Assembly (NCBI GenBank): GCA_002914845.1
Contig: JXTC01000159.1
Coordinates: forward strand, 129,523-193,522
DNA length: 64,000 nucleotides
Direction: 5' to 3'
DNA from: Trema orientale
Lineage: Eukaryota; Streptophyta; Magnoliopsida; Rosales; Cannabaceae
The translations under genes and the position numbers were made by a program. Shown here one piece after another: positions 46,691 through 59,259 of the stretch (its first letter is position 1; each line of letters opens with the position of its first letter). The notes under the pieces are model-generated. The model did not search any database and was not told the origin of the DNA. It saw only the letters and a list, made by a program, of their open reading frames with translations.

Positions 46691-46995
46691 TGTTTTTTGC
46701 TTTTTAGCAAAATGGCCAAATTTTAGATCATAGTTTAGAAAATGGCTATTTTTCAAATACTATTAAAAAAGATTGAATTTTAAAAATTATTTAAAAAATA
46801 GCAATTTTTCATATATAGTATATTAAAATATATTGATTTATTTTTTTAAAAAAAAGTGATTTAATTTTTTGAAAATTGATTTATTTTTAAAAAAATTGAT
46901 TTACTTTTTCAAAAATTGATTTACTTTATAAAAAATAGTTAAACTAAAAAACAGACATTTATCAAAATAAAATTATAAAATAGTTATTTATTTAA

Positions 46996-47363
46996 TAGGT
47001 ANTACAAAAGCCGAAAAGAATTACAAAAATACAGAAGTTAGGGTTTTTTCCAATTTTTGTACGGTTTAATTAGGGAAATATCACTTTTTAAAAAATATTT
47101 AGAAAATTACCATTTTTAAAATGGTTACTGGCTTCCGATTTTTGGAAACTGATTACTGGAAACTAGTTACCAGTTATAAATATCTTCGATTACTAGTTAA
47201 CTGATCACTAGAAACTAGTTACTATTTTAAAAAATAGTATTTTTATAAATATTTTTTAAAAAATAGTATTTTTCCAATAAAAACTGTACCGCACCGTGAA
47301 AAATACAAAAGTACCGTATTTTCCAATTTTTTTCAGAAATACCGTATATTTTCTAATTTCCCC
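46996..47363 (+). repeat. GGTTAC-palindrome repeat, copy 5 (left end truncated)
   Basis: Follows copies 1 and 2 from TACAAAAGCCGAAAAGAATTAC to CTAATTTCCCC. Contains the N at 47002, so the left boundary is uncertain. Confidence 0.65.
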
Positions 47364-47885
47364 TACTCTTTTTTTTTTTTTTTTGGTTTTGCACTTAAAA
47401 GTCTTAGAAACCCATATCCATGCCCTAGAGATCAAGCTCTTTTGGATCATAATCCCAAACCCAAAGGAGCGTTTGAAAATGGTCCGAGTCTTATACTATT
47501 GGCCCTTTTTTTTTTTTTTTTGAAGGAGGCCCATATTAAATTATTTCAACGTAATAAATTAATAATGAATGATGCTCAATTATTGAGTGCGTAAATATGG
47601 ATATTAGTTTACAGAGGATTTGCTATGAGTTTATGAATTTTTCAAAGATGCAATTTAAAATGAGGATTTGTTTTTTTTTAAAAGAGAGGATACGAATGTA
47701 TATTAATATACAGCAATTTTCACAAGAACGCAAAATGACAATCCCAATAAAGGTTGCTCTCATCATGGATTTCTTTCAGATTTTATTGCTTAAAATAGTT
47801 CATCACTATTATTATTTAAATCATAGATGATATAAAGAAAACATAAACCAAGGAAGAAAAGGTCAATTGCATGGACGAAAGCAAC
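47364..47885. other. AT-rich stretch, no gene
   Basis: Two short open frames (47296-47523, 47597-47830 plus strand) have no recognisable domain and low-complexity ends. Confidence 0.45.
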
Positions 47886-48090
47886 CAGGCACGGAGGCAC
47901 ATACTGCCCCACTCAATTTTATTTTTCTTTTATAAAAGCTTAATTATTTACATATTTTTATAACTTTTTAATCTAAGTTATGTAAAAAGAACCCCACTCA
48001 AAAATTAAAAAAAAAATACATAATAACCATTCAAAATAAATAAATAAATAATTAATCTCCGCTAGATAAAAATCTTGACTCCGCCCCCTG
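47886..48090. mobile_element. small hAT MITE (perfect 8-bp TSD)
   Basis: 205 bp, from CAGGCACGGAGGCAC to TTGACTCCGCCCCCTG, with the perfect duplication AAAGCAAC at 47878-47885 and 48091-48098. The TIR type (CAG...CGGAG) is that of the common plant hAT families. Confidence 0.88.
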
Positions 48091-48331
48091 AAAGCAACAA
48101 TATTTTTGATGTTGATTAAAAATATCTTTTAAGTCAACACTTCTTCAACATAGAGTGGTTGAACTCAAAACATTTCGTACCAATAGAATACAGACAATGT
48201 ATTACGTGTGTATAAATATTATATAACAACGAAATATATCATCATATAGTTCCGTATGGTTCTGAACTCGAAAGTTGAAATAATTATGATTTGAGACTTT
48301 TAGTTACAGAATATGTATAGTGGGTCCTTAA

Positions 48332-48794
48332 CACAGACGGAGTCAGCTTGTGCCCAGTGTTTTGAAAATTTCATTTTTACCCTAATATTTATAATAATAT
48401 TCAGTTATATCTTTTATTTGTCTTCCCTAAATTTTAATAATATAAAATTTACTCATATATTTCATTAAAAGATTCAATAATGCCAATCATTTTCCCCATT
48501 GAATTTTATGATTTTTAAAGTTTATTTCTATTATTATTAAATAATTAATTTTTTTCGCACTTTGATGAATAATTTTTCTTTGGACTTCAGTTTAAAATAT
48601 CTTTTAAATCATGTCCATATTGACTATGCGTGTTTTAAAATGATCATTTTTATATTGCCGGTCCTAACTTATATTACTCAATTACAAATTAATTTGAAGG
48701 AAAAAAAATATAAAGAGCAAAAGAGAGAGGCACAAAAAAAAAAAATTAACATTTGATTTTGTCTCCCTGGAAAAATTTTCTAACTCCGTCACTG
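48332..48794. mobile_element. non-autonomous hAT element (8-bp TSD)
   Basis: Left end CACAGACGGAGTCAGC, inverted right end CAGTGACGGAGTTAG. Flanks GTCCTTAA (48324-48331) and ATCCTTAA (48795-48802) match at 7 of 8. AT-rich interior without transposase. Confidence 0.82.
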
Positions 48795-49145
48795 ATCCTT
48801 AATGGTACGTGAATAATCACTCACCGGTTGCATACATGAACACTCCCGCAAAAAATAAAAAGAAAATAAATAAAATAAAATAAAACAAAACAAAATTAAT
48901 ATAATTTAGACTAAAACTGAATTCAAATTACGTGGACCAGACTGTCGATGTTGGCTGTTTACATGGAAGATGGAACAAACTCTTTAATCTCCTGCTTAAC
49001 ACACAGATTCTATTAAAATATCTTATATTATAATGATTTTAATATTATAATAATATTACAAACTATAATAAAGTCAATACTGAAAAAATAAAAAAAAATA
49101 AATTAAAGAAAGAATGAATTCAGCATTTACCTTTTGAGTTAGTTT

Positions 49146-49545
49146 ATACTACAAAAAGCTTTACTTTTAATGACAATAAAAATTATGACTAAAATAAATA
49201 ATTCATGACTAAAAAAAATCATCATCTTTATGCCATGACTCAAAGGTCTGTGACTGAAAGTTTTAGTCACAAAACTACAATTTACTATGACTAAAAGTAT
49301 ATTTAGTCATAACAAAAGGAAATTATTTGTTATGACTAATGTAATTTTAGTTACAATAAATTTCGTTAGTATAAACAAAAGGTTGTAACTAAAAGTACAA
49401 TAGTGACAATTTGTGACTAAAGAAATTATTAGTTATGACTAAAGAAATTATTAGTTAGGACTAAATGTCACTTTTAGTCACACAAAAATTTGTTATGACT
49501 GAAAAACTTATCACTAAATGTTAATTTTTTTTAATAGTGTTGGTA
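49146..49545. mobile_element. CACTA-like MITE with repeated TTATGACTAAA words
   Basis: Left end TACTACAAAAAGC and right end TTTTTAATAGTG resemble the CACTACAAAAA..TTTTTGTAGTG ends of CACTA elements. The interior repeats TGACTAAA/TTTAGTCA in both orientations. No TSD was confirmed. Confidence 0.5.
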
Positions 49546-50193
49546 TTAATGTTCTATGCTGCAACTGTATTATAATTAGTGGCAGAGCCAGAATTATTTT
49601 TGAGTTAGGGCATACGTACTAAGCAAAATGAAAAAAAGTTGAACTATTTTTCCCCCTAATGAGGTTAATTGAGTTTTAAGAATGAATTTTAAGTTTAAAA
49701 AAAACGTATAAATTTTAGAAACGAGTATCTTTTTTTTCACTCCAAATTGAAAATAATTGTAGTTATTTCATAGTTAATTATATTTTTTAGTAAAATAATA
49801 AGGATATAATTTTAATTATAATTATCAAATGGGGCCTTAACATGAATTTTCTAAAAAAATTTACATGTAGAACTTAAAAATTTAAAAATTGACAACGAAC
49901 AAGTGGGGGCATTAATTAAAATTTTAATTTTCTAGTGGGGGCATATTTTAAATTTTCTTAAAATTTACGTGTAAAATTAAAATATTGAGAAGTTGAGAAG
50001 GGTAATTGCCCCCACTCACCCCCACCTCTTTTCGCCTCTAGCTGTAGCTCTGCTATAGTTGTACTGTAAATAAGGAGCAAGTAGGGGAAAAAAAAATAAG
50101 CGTTTGAAAAATTTAAAAGCACTATATAGTATTTAGTAAACTATAAATTATACGTGCTGTAAAAATATTTATTTTAGATAATTTATATTATAA
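49546..50193. other. stretch with a hAT-like remnant, no gene
   Basis: AGTGGCAGAGCCAG at about 49579 and CCCCCACTCACCCCC..TTCGCCTCTA at about 50010-50041 look like ends of an old hAT element, but the flanks do not match. Confidence 0.4.
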
Positions 50194-50334
50194 GGGCGCG
50201 TCTACAGTAGGGGCGTCCCTACGTAAGGCCCTGTTTATACACCGTTTGATGGGAATCTGTGTATAAACAGATTCTCATCAAACGGTGTATAAACATGAGC
50301 CTTACGTAGGGGCGCCCCTACTATAGCCGCCTCC
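50194..50334. mobile_element. fold-back Mutator-type MITE, copy 2 (perfect 9-bp TSD)
   Basis: 141 bp, GGGCGCGTCTACAGTAGGGG to CCCCTACTATAGCCGCCTCC, duplication ATATTATAA at 50185-50193 and 50335-50343. The arms ACACCGTTTGATGGGAATC and its inverse are almost adjacent, so the whole unit folds into one hairpin. Confidence 0.9.
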
Positions 50335-50472
50335 ATATTATAAAAGTTGAATCTATTTTGAAAAGTAACTTTTTCCCACTTATTCTGCTCTCAAATTCTG
50401 CTAAAACAGCAGTTACACAGAATAACTTATCAAACATCTCCTTTCTTTTTTAATTGCTTTTAAAAACTAAAA

Positions 50473-50624
50473 AGGCGCGTATACAGTAGGGGCGTCCCTA
50501 CGTAAGGCCCTGTTTACACACCGTTTGATGGGAATCTGTGTATAAACAGATTTCTCATAGATTTTCATCAAACGGTATATAAACAGCGACCTTACGTAAG
50601 GGCGCCCCTATTATAGTCGCCTCC
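50473..50624. mobile_element. fold-back Mutator-type MITE, copy 3 (9-10 bp TSD)
   Basis: About 152 bp, GGCGCGTATACAGTAGGGG to CCCCTATTATAGTCGCCTCC, flanked by AAACTAAAA(A) at 50464-50472/3 and 50625-50633/4. Only about 140 bp from copy 2 and in the same orientation. Confidence 0.88.
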
Positions 50625-50634
50625 AAACTAAAAA

Positions 50635-52200
50635 GCACAATTTAGAAGCAAATTCAACAACGTTTAATTACGATGGTAAAATTTTAATTCGTAAAAGGGA
50701 AATAAAAATGTTAATGTCATAACTTAATAGGGAAATAATTTGGGTACGGGTGGGTGGGACCTACAATGAATGTATAAAACATTGATTAGCTCACTGGCCC
50801 CGCAAAGTTGATCCAAAGACAAAAGTTGGAGTCACTTTCAACTTTAAAGAGAGAAATGAGTAGAAGGGTGGGTCAACATCTTGACACCTCAATATTTGGG
50901 AAACAAAAGAATTCCAAGGGAGAGAGAGAATAAAAAAAAAAAAACTAATAATTGAAATTTGTCAATATCACCATGTCGCCCCTTTGCCATGGGCCAGCCC
51001 AGCTACCATAGACGTGAGGATTCCGAAGTCTTTAAGTTCGGCCCAAATTTGATTCACGTGGCCATTAATAAACTTACAAGTAGCATTGTTACACGTGTCT
51101 GTGTCGCACGTGACTTGGGCCCCGCTTTGCTTTGTCTGTGATAGTAATCTGTAACCTGGCACCTAGTTTTGATGTCACTTTTATGATGGCAAATTATTCT
51201 TCGGACCACCAGTTGTTAAGATCAAAAAAGGGACAAAAATACCCCCAATGAAACATATCTAATCATGACCGGTTTTGAAAATAAAAGAACCAGGAAAAAA
51301 ATAACCATGCATCAATTTATTATTATGATCATATTATTAAAATAACAAAGATTATGGTCATGATCTCTTCGTTCAATTTTTTAAATAGATATGCATACAT
51401 ACATGTATCAAATCCTTTTTATAGCCAAAGTGCAAAATCAAATTATTAATTGATTTTGTTTGAGTGGTTTCACCATAGACTTCTTTAATTATGTAGTATA
51501 GATTTCAAGATAAAGTTGATGCTTTAGAGGAAATACTTCTCTCAAGGAAATATTCATACTTTATTCCTAGATGCCCCACCGAAAAAAAAACGAAGTTAAA
51601 AAAGTAATATAAATCATAAGATACGAGTAGACATATTAATTTGAAATGAAAATTGAGAAGATGAGACTTGCAAATTGATGATTTGTTTTAGTATATGTAT
51701 ATAAACAAAGGATGATCTATGTAAAAAATCAAGCAAAAATAAAGATAGTGAAATACTCAAAACCTCAACAATAATGATAATTAATGTTAACGCTTGACTC
51801 AAATCTCTTACAGTTTGTCAAATAATAAGGATTTGCTTCGAAATGTTTCATATTTTGTAGAAGATCTTTCCAATATATTGCGTAAACCTAAGAAAATCTC
51901 CATCTTTGGCACCCTTAAAAATCAAAAATAAAAAAAAATAAAAAAAAGAAAAAAGAAGAAGAAGGAGGAGGAAAACCAAGTAAGCATAAACAAATCAAAT
52001 AATGAAACCATGAATAAAATGAAAAGGTACGATTTAGCCTCGTAAACATAAAGTGATGAAGAAAAGGAAAAAAGAGAAGTGGCTTTAAAAGGGAAAAGAT
52101 AAAAAGGGTGCATTGGTAATTTCAGTTTGAAGAACACGTAACAATGGGTGAGAGAGTAGAAACCCACACCTGACCTTAGGCAAAGGCCATGTCGTCGTCA
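50635..52200. other. intergenic stretch upstream of the FLZ gene
   Basis: The section 50950-51170 is moderately GC-rich with overlapping short frames on both strands (50959-51141 plus, 51162-50968 minus); neither has a domain I recognise. CACGTG occurs at about 51056 and CACGTG again at about 51092. No gene called. Confidence 0.4.
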
Positions 52201-52301
52201 AACCCAAAAACGTGGGGCCTCCAGTTTCGGTGGGCTTGCATAAGCTCTCCTCAGTGGTTTAGCAATAATTGCTAATACCACTCTCACTTTTGGATGATGG
52301 A

Positions 52302-52307
52302 CACGTG
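52302..52307 (+). promoter_or_regulatory. G-box in the FLZ gene promoter
   Basis: CACGTG in GACACGTGTAA, about 500 bp before the start codon. The surrounding 52200-52450 also has several GGGCC/GGCCC words (for example TGGGCC at about 52372 and 52390) of the site II type found in plant promoters. Confidence 0.5.
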
Positions 52308-52745
52308 TAAATGGTCTAACGGTCCAAATTCCCAAAGGAATCTTTAATGTCCGCCGAACAGGACTCGTGGTGGGCCAGATCCCGAGGCTGGGCCCCAATC
52401 ATTACAAAGGGACAACTTTTTATCATAAAGGTAGGGCCCATCTTGACAACTGACCTTTGTATAAAATAATTATTATTTGAATCCGTTTCTAAATATAATA
52501 ATAAAATCAATTTATTTAATATAAAAATTGCTTTTAAATGTAATAATAAAATCAAATAAATAAATAAAAATTGTCCAAAAAAAAAAAAAAGAAAAGTGAT
52601 GAAATGATTAATTGGTCTTCCTTTAACAATCATCACCCATATAATTCCAAACACCAAACCATGGGCTAAACCCACCCACTCTCTCACTCCCCATCATAAA
52701 TTGGAGTCCCAAAAAGCTAAAAACCATTCCTCAGAGGAAAGAAAA

Positions 52746-52753
52746 TTATAAAA
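52746..52753 (+). promoter_or_regulatory. TATA box of the FLZ gene
   Basis: TTATAAAA 58 bp before the ATG. The implied leader of about 30 nt has no earlier ATG. Confidence 0.55.
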
Positions 52754-52810
52754 CAAACTAAACGTTTCTCATTCCCATTCCCATTCCGAGTTTTCATTCC
52801 CCATATTTTT

Positions 52811-53661
52811 ATGGTGAACTTGAGCAACAAAGCTCGGCCAATGATCGGAAAACTCTCCGAGCTTCTGGTTTCCGGCCACCGCGCCGGCTTCATCGACGTC
52901 GGGATAAGCCCGAGGGGCCCACTTGACCTCAAGGCGCAATCGCCGAGGGGCTTGAAGGGCTACGATCTCGGCGGAGTTGGGTTGGGAATCGTCGCCGCCT
53001 TGGAAAAATCCGGCGAGAGAGATTCTCCGGCGAAGTACGCGATTTGCAGCTCGAATCTGAACCGGTCGAGTCCGATTCCGGTGAACTCGGTCAGGAACGG
53101 GGACCGGTTCAGAGTCTGCGAGGAAGAACTCGACGAAGAGAGCTACACTTACGTTACTTGTCGTTTACCCAATAATAAGTCGTTTACCAAGGTTTTTTAC
53201 GATGGAGTTGATTATGGCCGAAAGAATCACATAAAGAACGATCTGGGTCGGCGTAAAAACCAAATGGGGATTTTTGATTCGCCATCAGCGAGCTCGGGGG
53301 AAGAGTTTTCTTGGTTTCCCACTTCAGATTTTCTCAGCTCTTGCCATTTGTGCTTGAAAAAACTCCATGGCAAGGATATATACATGTACAGGTACAAAAC
53401 GACAAACTTTTTTCGATGATATTGTTCATACCTTTTCTGAATTGAATTTGGGTTTAGTCTAATTTTTCTTATTGTTTATTGGGTTTTTACAGAGGAGAGA
53501 AAGCGTTTTGTAGCTCAGAGTGTCGTTCAAGCCAGATTATGATGGATGAGAGGAAAGAACAGCAGTGTAGATCAGAGGCCTCAAGAGCTGTTGTTGATGT
53601 TTCAAGCTCATCATCTTATGGCAGAGGCCAAATCTTCTCAACTGGTATTGTTGCCATTTAG
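52811..53661 (+). CDS. FCS-like zinc finger (FLZ, DUF581) protein, two exons
   Basis: Exons 52811-53391 and 53493-53661 with a 101-bp GT/AG intron give 249 residues. The FLZ domain (about residues 173-216) has C178, C181, C200 and C204 (C-x2-C-x18-C-x3-C), with the FCSSECR signature; the intron splits it inside arginine codon 194, so without splicing the frame reads YKTTNFFR and stops, losing half the finger. The N-terminal region carries PRGPLDLK..SPRGLKGYDLGGVGLGIV, conserved-looking but of unknown role, and the C-terminus is Ser-rich. FLZ proteins are plant-specific adaptors that bind the SnRK1 kinase subunits and modulate energy and stress signalling. As I recall it, an FLZ gene adjoins ORA47/ERF018 in Arabidopsis, consistent with the linkage here. 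Which FLZ number it equals is not clear. Confidence 0.93.
53392..53492 (+). other. intron of the FLZ gene
   Basis: Donor AG|GTACAAAA, acceptor TTTTTACAG|A. Removal restores the second half of the zinc finger in frame. Type and position are as expected for FLZ genes. Confidence 0.9.
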
Positions 53662-54996
53662 CTGAGAAGAGAAGAGGGCCAAAAGCCATTAAAAACTTTA
53701 TATAGTCACTTCTAAACCCCGGATATATATATATATATATATATACCATAAAACATAATACGAGAATTAATCAGCTGTATATGCTGCTAACTAATCCCAC
53801 CCAAGAAAGAAAAGAAAAGAAAAAGAGAAAATTTTGCTATGTAATATGAGACTTGCGACCTTTTTTGTGAATACAAGGACAGAGATGTCAGATTTGTTAT
53901 GAATTGGGTTCTTGTGCATGAATGGTTAATTAACAGAACTGAGTTTAGTCCGGGATTCATTGTAAAATGACGGCTTTTGCAGACCAGAAAGTTGGATGGA
54001 AATTATTGAGGAATGAAGAAAAATAGTTTTTTTTTTAAGGAAAAAGAAGAAAAATATTAAATTGCTCGTGATATAACGTTTTCATTTATGAGTTATGACT
54101 ATTGACTTCCCGTTTGGAATCCCACCAATTCGTCTTGGTTCGTTTATATCAATTATGTATCCAAGAAAATTTTCAGTGAGGTTGTATAAAGTTGCATAAA
54201 AAGAGTAGCAGGTAAAGTCGTAAAGATGAAGTATCCAAGCAAAAGTAAAAATAATAATAATAAAGGTAAAGCTGAAGTAGAAACGACTAACGAGCACCAA
54301 AGCTCGAACAAAGAGATTTAACTTTAGTGAACAATGGGCCATATTTAACAGCTATGGATCCCACCAGTCTTATTTTCGCTTCTGAATTTTTAGGGGGAAC
54401 AAAAATAACAAAATAAAAAAGGTCCCCTGAATAACAACTAATCATACTTGTATTTGATATTTGAGAAGGAAAAGGAAAAAGAAAAAGAAGAAAAAAAAAA
54501 AAAAAGGAAAAAAGTACAGAGACTTCATTGAAACTAATCAGTAACCCGCGCAGATCCTTTAAAATTCATGTGAATCGATTTGTGGTTTTCTAGTAGAATT
54601 AGATTACAAAAGATAAAGAAGAATCAATCCATGTTTCTTCAAAACAGGCCATACAAGAACACAATCTTTCAATACAGAAAACCATATAGTATTCATTACT
54701 TGAGACTTTCAAGCGTTTCTTAAGTTAAAACTTAAAACCAAACTCAAAGATTAAGTCGTTTTGCCAAAGCTTCGACTAAAGTCACAACCCCAACAAGGAG
54801 AAAAGAAAAACGCGGTAACAGTACACGCATCAGAGGTGTATGCATGTATAATAGGAATATAACAATCTACCAAGCAAAGCTAAAAATAAAAAAAAACAAA
54901 AACTAGAAGGTAAACCAAAAAGATATCATCCTACAGTCATCTGAAATAACTTATTCCACCAAGCCGAACTATACTATGGTTTTCCAACTTATATAA
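53662..54996. other. 3' regions of the convergent FLZ and UBP1-like genes
   Basis: The two genes converge here. No further ORF has domain support. A TA microsatellite lies at about 53722-53744. The UBP1-like 3' UTR probably covers the several hundred bases below 54996; a purine-rich run (about 54470-54515) separates the genes. Confidence 0.45.
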
Positions 54997-57900
54997 TTAT
55001 TGGTAGTACATGAGCTGTTGGGTAGTGGCTACATTCGGATATCCGCCATCAAATATAGCCTGACTACCTCCGGCAGCACCCATTCCCATGGCTGCCTTGA
55101 GAGCATGTTGGCCTGGAGGATGCAAAAGAGCTTGAGCAGCACCCATTTTGCTTAATGCCACTTGTCTTTCATAGGCTGCAAGGTCAGCTGCTGAGAAACT
55201 TGGCATACTCACAGCAGCTGGCGGGGGAAGAGGGGAAGAGTTTGTCCCTGGCGGAGTTGGCTTGCTTCCCCATGAGCACTGTAACAATAAGATTTTGATA
55301 ATGAATCCAATGACTCGCAAATTTTTGTAAAATGACAATATTTACAATTGCTAAAAAACTTAAAAACTCAAATCCAAGCCATCTTCCCCCAGATAGAAGT
55401 TCTTACAGGCCATCTAAAAGTTACCTAAATCAATCATACAAGGCTGAATCATACACACCTTAATTGTCTTGCCATGAAGCATTCGAGCATTTCCCAACTG
55501 AATGGCCAGAGCTGCTTCAGCATGTGTACTGAATCTCACGAACCCAAACCCTTTATCTCGTTGCACTCTAACATCTTCAATAGTACCAGCACCAAGGGCA
55601 TGGAAGTGACGGTGAAGGTCAACCGAGGTAACCTGCAAAATGTTGTAACTAAGATTTAGAACAGTCCACCTAGAGACTGAACTCATTTACACATTTGCCC
55701 AACAACAACAAATATGTAAGGCCTTTTTAGTACGAAAACCCCTTTATCCTTTACTCTTGTTATATATTTTATTTAATTTTTCCACAGAACCTTGATTCAA
55801 AATGTCTCTCAATTGGAAGAAAGAAAGGGAAGGTAGCATACTATCAGCCCAAAAAGGAAACCAGCAATGTTTGCTAAATGGGTCTTCCTGACCTATCTGA
55901 TCCATTTGATGATAACTTCGTGTAAATCCTTTTCCTAAAGATGGTTTTCTTTGATAATATTTGCTCAAGTTAAATGAATCTTATGTTCCACAGTTTTATT
56001 CTTCTACTAAAAACATAGTCCATGCAAAATATCATCTGAAAGCAAAAACTCCTTACTAAGAAGAAGTAATTATTTGAGGAAAAAAAAATACTGCAAATTC
56101 AATACTAGTTGATTATAGGTTTCATACGGCTATAAAAATGACTATCCTCCCTTCTTTGCTTAAAAAAGAAACAAAATTATAGCATAAAAAGCTAGAGGGA
56201 AGAAAAGAAATCAATGGTATAACAGAGATCAAACCCCACCTCCGGAGCAAGATTGCCCACATACACAGTCGTATACTGGGGATTGTTTTCTGGAGCATCC
56301 TCACTAGCTTTCTCCTGGCCATCTTCTAGGCATGTGAAAATATGAAGATTGTAAATCCAAATGATGGGGAAAAAAATGAACATAGGATAACAAAATTTCC
56401 AACTCCCATTTACAAGGGTCTAAAGGTGTAAAAATACTGAGAAAATAGAAACATATGGTTGAAGGCCAAAAAATTATATCGAGCCAGTGGCTTAAACTTC
56501 AGCACCAGGCATGCATGAACTTGAGATGGAAAGACCTTTTAATTGCAATTTGCCCATAACAACCAAAAAATTTTATCAGGCAATAATGGACAACCGACCA
56601 GTAAATAGGAAGAGAAGCAACTGTACAGAAAATGCTAGATTACAAACCCACAACAAGAATCATGAATCATGATCATTGTAACAGGAAGTTTTAAAAGACA
56701 ATCTCACCTGATGTTCCACCGGTTAGCTCCACAACACTCTTAGAATCAGAGATCTGCTTGTCCTCATTGGTAGTAGAACCCTTGGTCGCCCAATTACACC
56801 GAATCTGTCTACTTCCAAGCCACTTTCCTGAATGTCAACATATAAACAACTTCAATCAATCTGTTCGAAAAAGTGGGAAATCTCATGATGATACAGACTG
56901 AAAAGCACTTATCGCATACTATTCTGAACCTAAAATGGAGTAGAGCTCCACGTGTTAGTTAGAAAAAGATGAGAAAGACCAAAACCAAAACATCCAAAGA
57001 CAGAATTCAGCATGCTGTACTAGAGTTGTCAACAATACATTCTTGAAACAAGAAAATCTCATTCACATGGTTTTAGTAATCCATAACTATTCTACACAGC
57101 GCTTATGGTCCTTTTTTTTTTTTCGTGAAAGAGGGGGAGAGGGGGGCTAATGCATGAACTAAGGTCCTGAAATATAAGCAATACACGTATCATCCATTCC
57201 ACGCAAAAAGCAAAAAAAAATGAAAGAATGTGTTTATCTCACCATTTAAGTCGTTTATTGCACTCTGGGCATCCTGCCAAAGAAACAAAGAAGAAAAGGA
57301 TGAAACCTTTGACAAAATAAACAAATAAGAAGAAATACGAAGTTTTGAAATAAGTTAAAATTATCAATAATATTAACAACTTCTTATGTAAATTTCACTA
57401 CCTGCTGGTTCCGGAAAGCAACAAATCCAAAACCTCTGGAGCGTCCAGTTTTCTGATCCCACATAACCTTTGCATCTCTGAAGAGTATAGAGATCAAATT
57501 GTTCCCATGTTAGCTATGCCAAGCATCTTTTAGAATCATATACGCAAATCAAAAGCTTTTCTTTGAACCTACATGCTACTAACTAATACCCAAGCACAAA
57601 TAAAAACATAGTTAATAGAATAACAGCAGACAGGAGCTTACGAACAACTGGTATAAACAGAAAAGCAAGCGAACAATGTAGCATCAGTAACCTCAGGACT
57701 AAGATCACCAACAAAAATATTAAAATGACCTGTATGCCGGAAATCAACGTGATAAGAACAAAACGGAATAAAGCTTTCAAAAATGGAGACAAAATCAACA
57801 AAAGAACATAAAATAAAATTCATGATGACTTCAAACCTGATGTATCCTCTCTTTGACTGCTTGCATATGCCCAATTTACTTTAATAGGCTGGCCATACCT

Positions 57901-59259
57901 ATAAAATAAAATAAAAAATTTTCAAAAAAATATAATCATACTTTCCTTAAAATCAAGGAAAAAGAAGTGAAAAAAGGGTCAATGTGAAATCTTTTAAGAC
58001 ATCTACTTACAAATGCCTGCCATTAAGAGTTATAATAGCAAAAGCAGCCGATCCACGGTCGAAGTAGTCAATAAAACCATAAGACGACTGCATTAAGTAA
58101 AGATGCATGTCAGCGTGTTCATCAAACAGAAAAATCACACTAAAGCCCTCAAAAGAATATAAACAAACTAGGATAATAGCATAGACCCTGGAACTTGTGC
58201 AGCCAAGAACATCCAAACAACTGCTGAATTTATCATCAGATTCACAGGAAAGCCGAACCTTATCTTTCCTAATAAGCTTGCATCCTTCCAGGGGACCAGC
58301 AGCTGAAAATAGTTGCTGAAGATCAGTTTCAGTGACCTGTGGGTGGATGTTACCAACGTACCTGCATTTTTCTTGAATTTAACACACATGGACATGAAAG
58401 CATTTGCACCACTAAAAAAGGGGGCAACCTAAATAGTAAATATACTCTTGAGCATCCATGTTGAGAGTTTAAGACTTCTAGGCACTATAATGAAGTCTTT
58501 TAACCTAGAGAGGCTACTCCGAGACAAAACAATCCTAGAAAAAACCCATTTCCTAAGCATCCTAGATTAAAAATGAATAATAAAAGTTAAAACAAAAGAA
58601 AAAAGGAAAAAAAAAAATTCTACACAACACTCACACACTGCGGCATTGACTTGAATCAAACCCAGGAGGCAGATTTCCACTCAAGATAGGCTCTATCTGC
58701 AAAAATAAAAAAGTAAAAAAAAAAAAAATCCAAGCTAAAAGAAAAAAGGAAAATTCCCTAATTCCTCACAACTACATCTTAAAAATAAAAAATAAAAAAT
58801 AAAAAAACCACATACACACACAATCTAATTGATAAACAAAGTCATGGAGTGGAGACACTAAACTTAAAAATGATCTAACATGGTCAACCCAAAATAAAAT
58901 TAAAAAAAAAAATGAAGAAAAGTAAGTGACCTAAGCAAAAATTTCCCCTAAATTAATAGCTAAATCACCTAACAAAAATGTTCTAACCAAACCCTTTAGC
59001 AAAATTTTTACCCTAAGTTGGATCAAACCACCATAAATAATTATATTTTTCAAAATTTAAAAAAAATACCTGTAAAATATATTTTAAAAAAGTGTGCAAA
59101 ATCGAAACCCCTAATTACTCAAAATAATTTTTTTTTAAAAAAAAAGAGAGAGAGAGAAAAGAAAAAGAGTGAAACCTGGGGTGCAGCCAAAAGAGCGGGG
59201 TGCTGATAAAGCGACTGTTGCATGATCGGTTGCTGCTGCTTCAGCCTCTGTTGCTGCAT
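54997..59259 (-). CDS. UBP1: UBP1/TIA-1-like oligouridylate-binding protein, 12 exons
   Basis: Exons, minus strand: 59259-59176, 58696-58635, 58361-58259, 58087-58011, 57898-57837, 57729-57642, 57477-57402, 57273-57243 (31-nt microexon), 56827-56708, 56325-56240, 55632-55459, 55278-54997. All junctions are GT/AG and the phases agree, giving 1245 nt and 414 residues. The N-terminus is Gln-rich (residues 2-15). RRM1: VYVGNI (49-54), SYGFIDYF (85-92). RRM2: NIFVGDL (133-139), RGFGFVAF (173-180). RRM3: VYVGNL (255-260), KGFGFVRF (290-297). The tail is Pro/Ala/Gly-rich and ends LMYYQ. This is the layout of plant UBP1 proteins, which bind U-rich sequences in pre-mRNA and mRNA and join stress granules. 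Length is normal for the family and no lesion is seen. UBP1A, B or C cannot be distinguished from the sequence alone. Confidence 0.95.

Noticed and set aside
50959..51162. Overlapping plus and minus frames in a mildly GC-rich patch
   Set aside because: No recognised domain in either; mutual overlap suggests composition rather than coding.
53392..53419. Extension of the first FLZ exon to the stop at 53419
   Set aside because: It would end the protein in the middle of the zinc finger; splicing at 53391/53493 restores the conserved FCSSEC half in frame.
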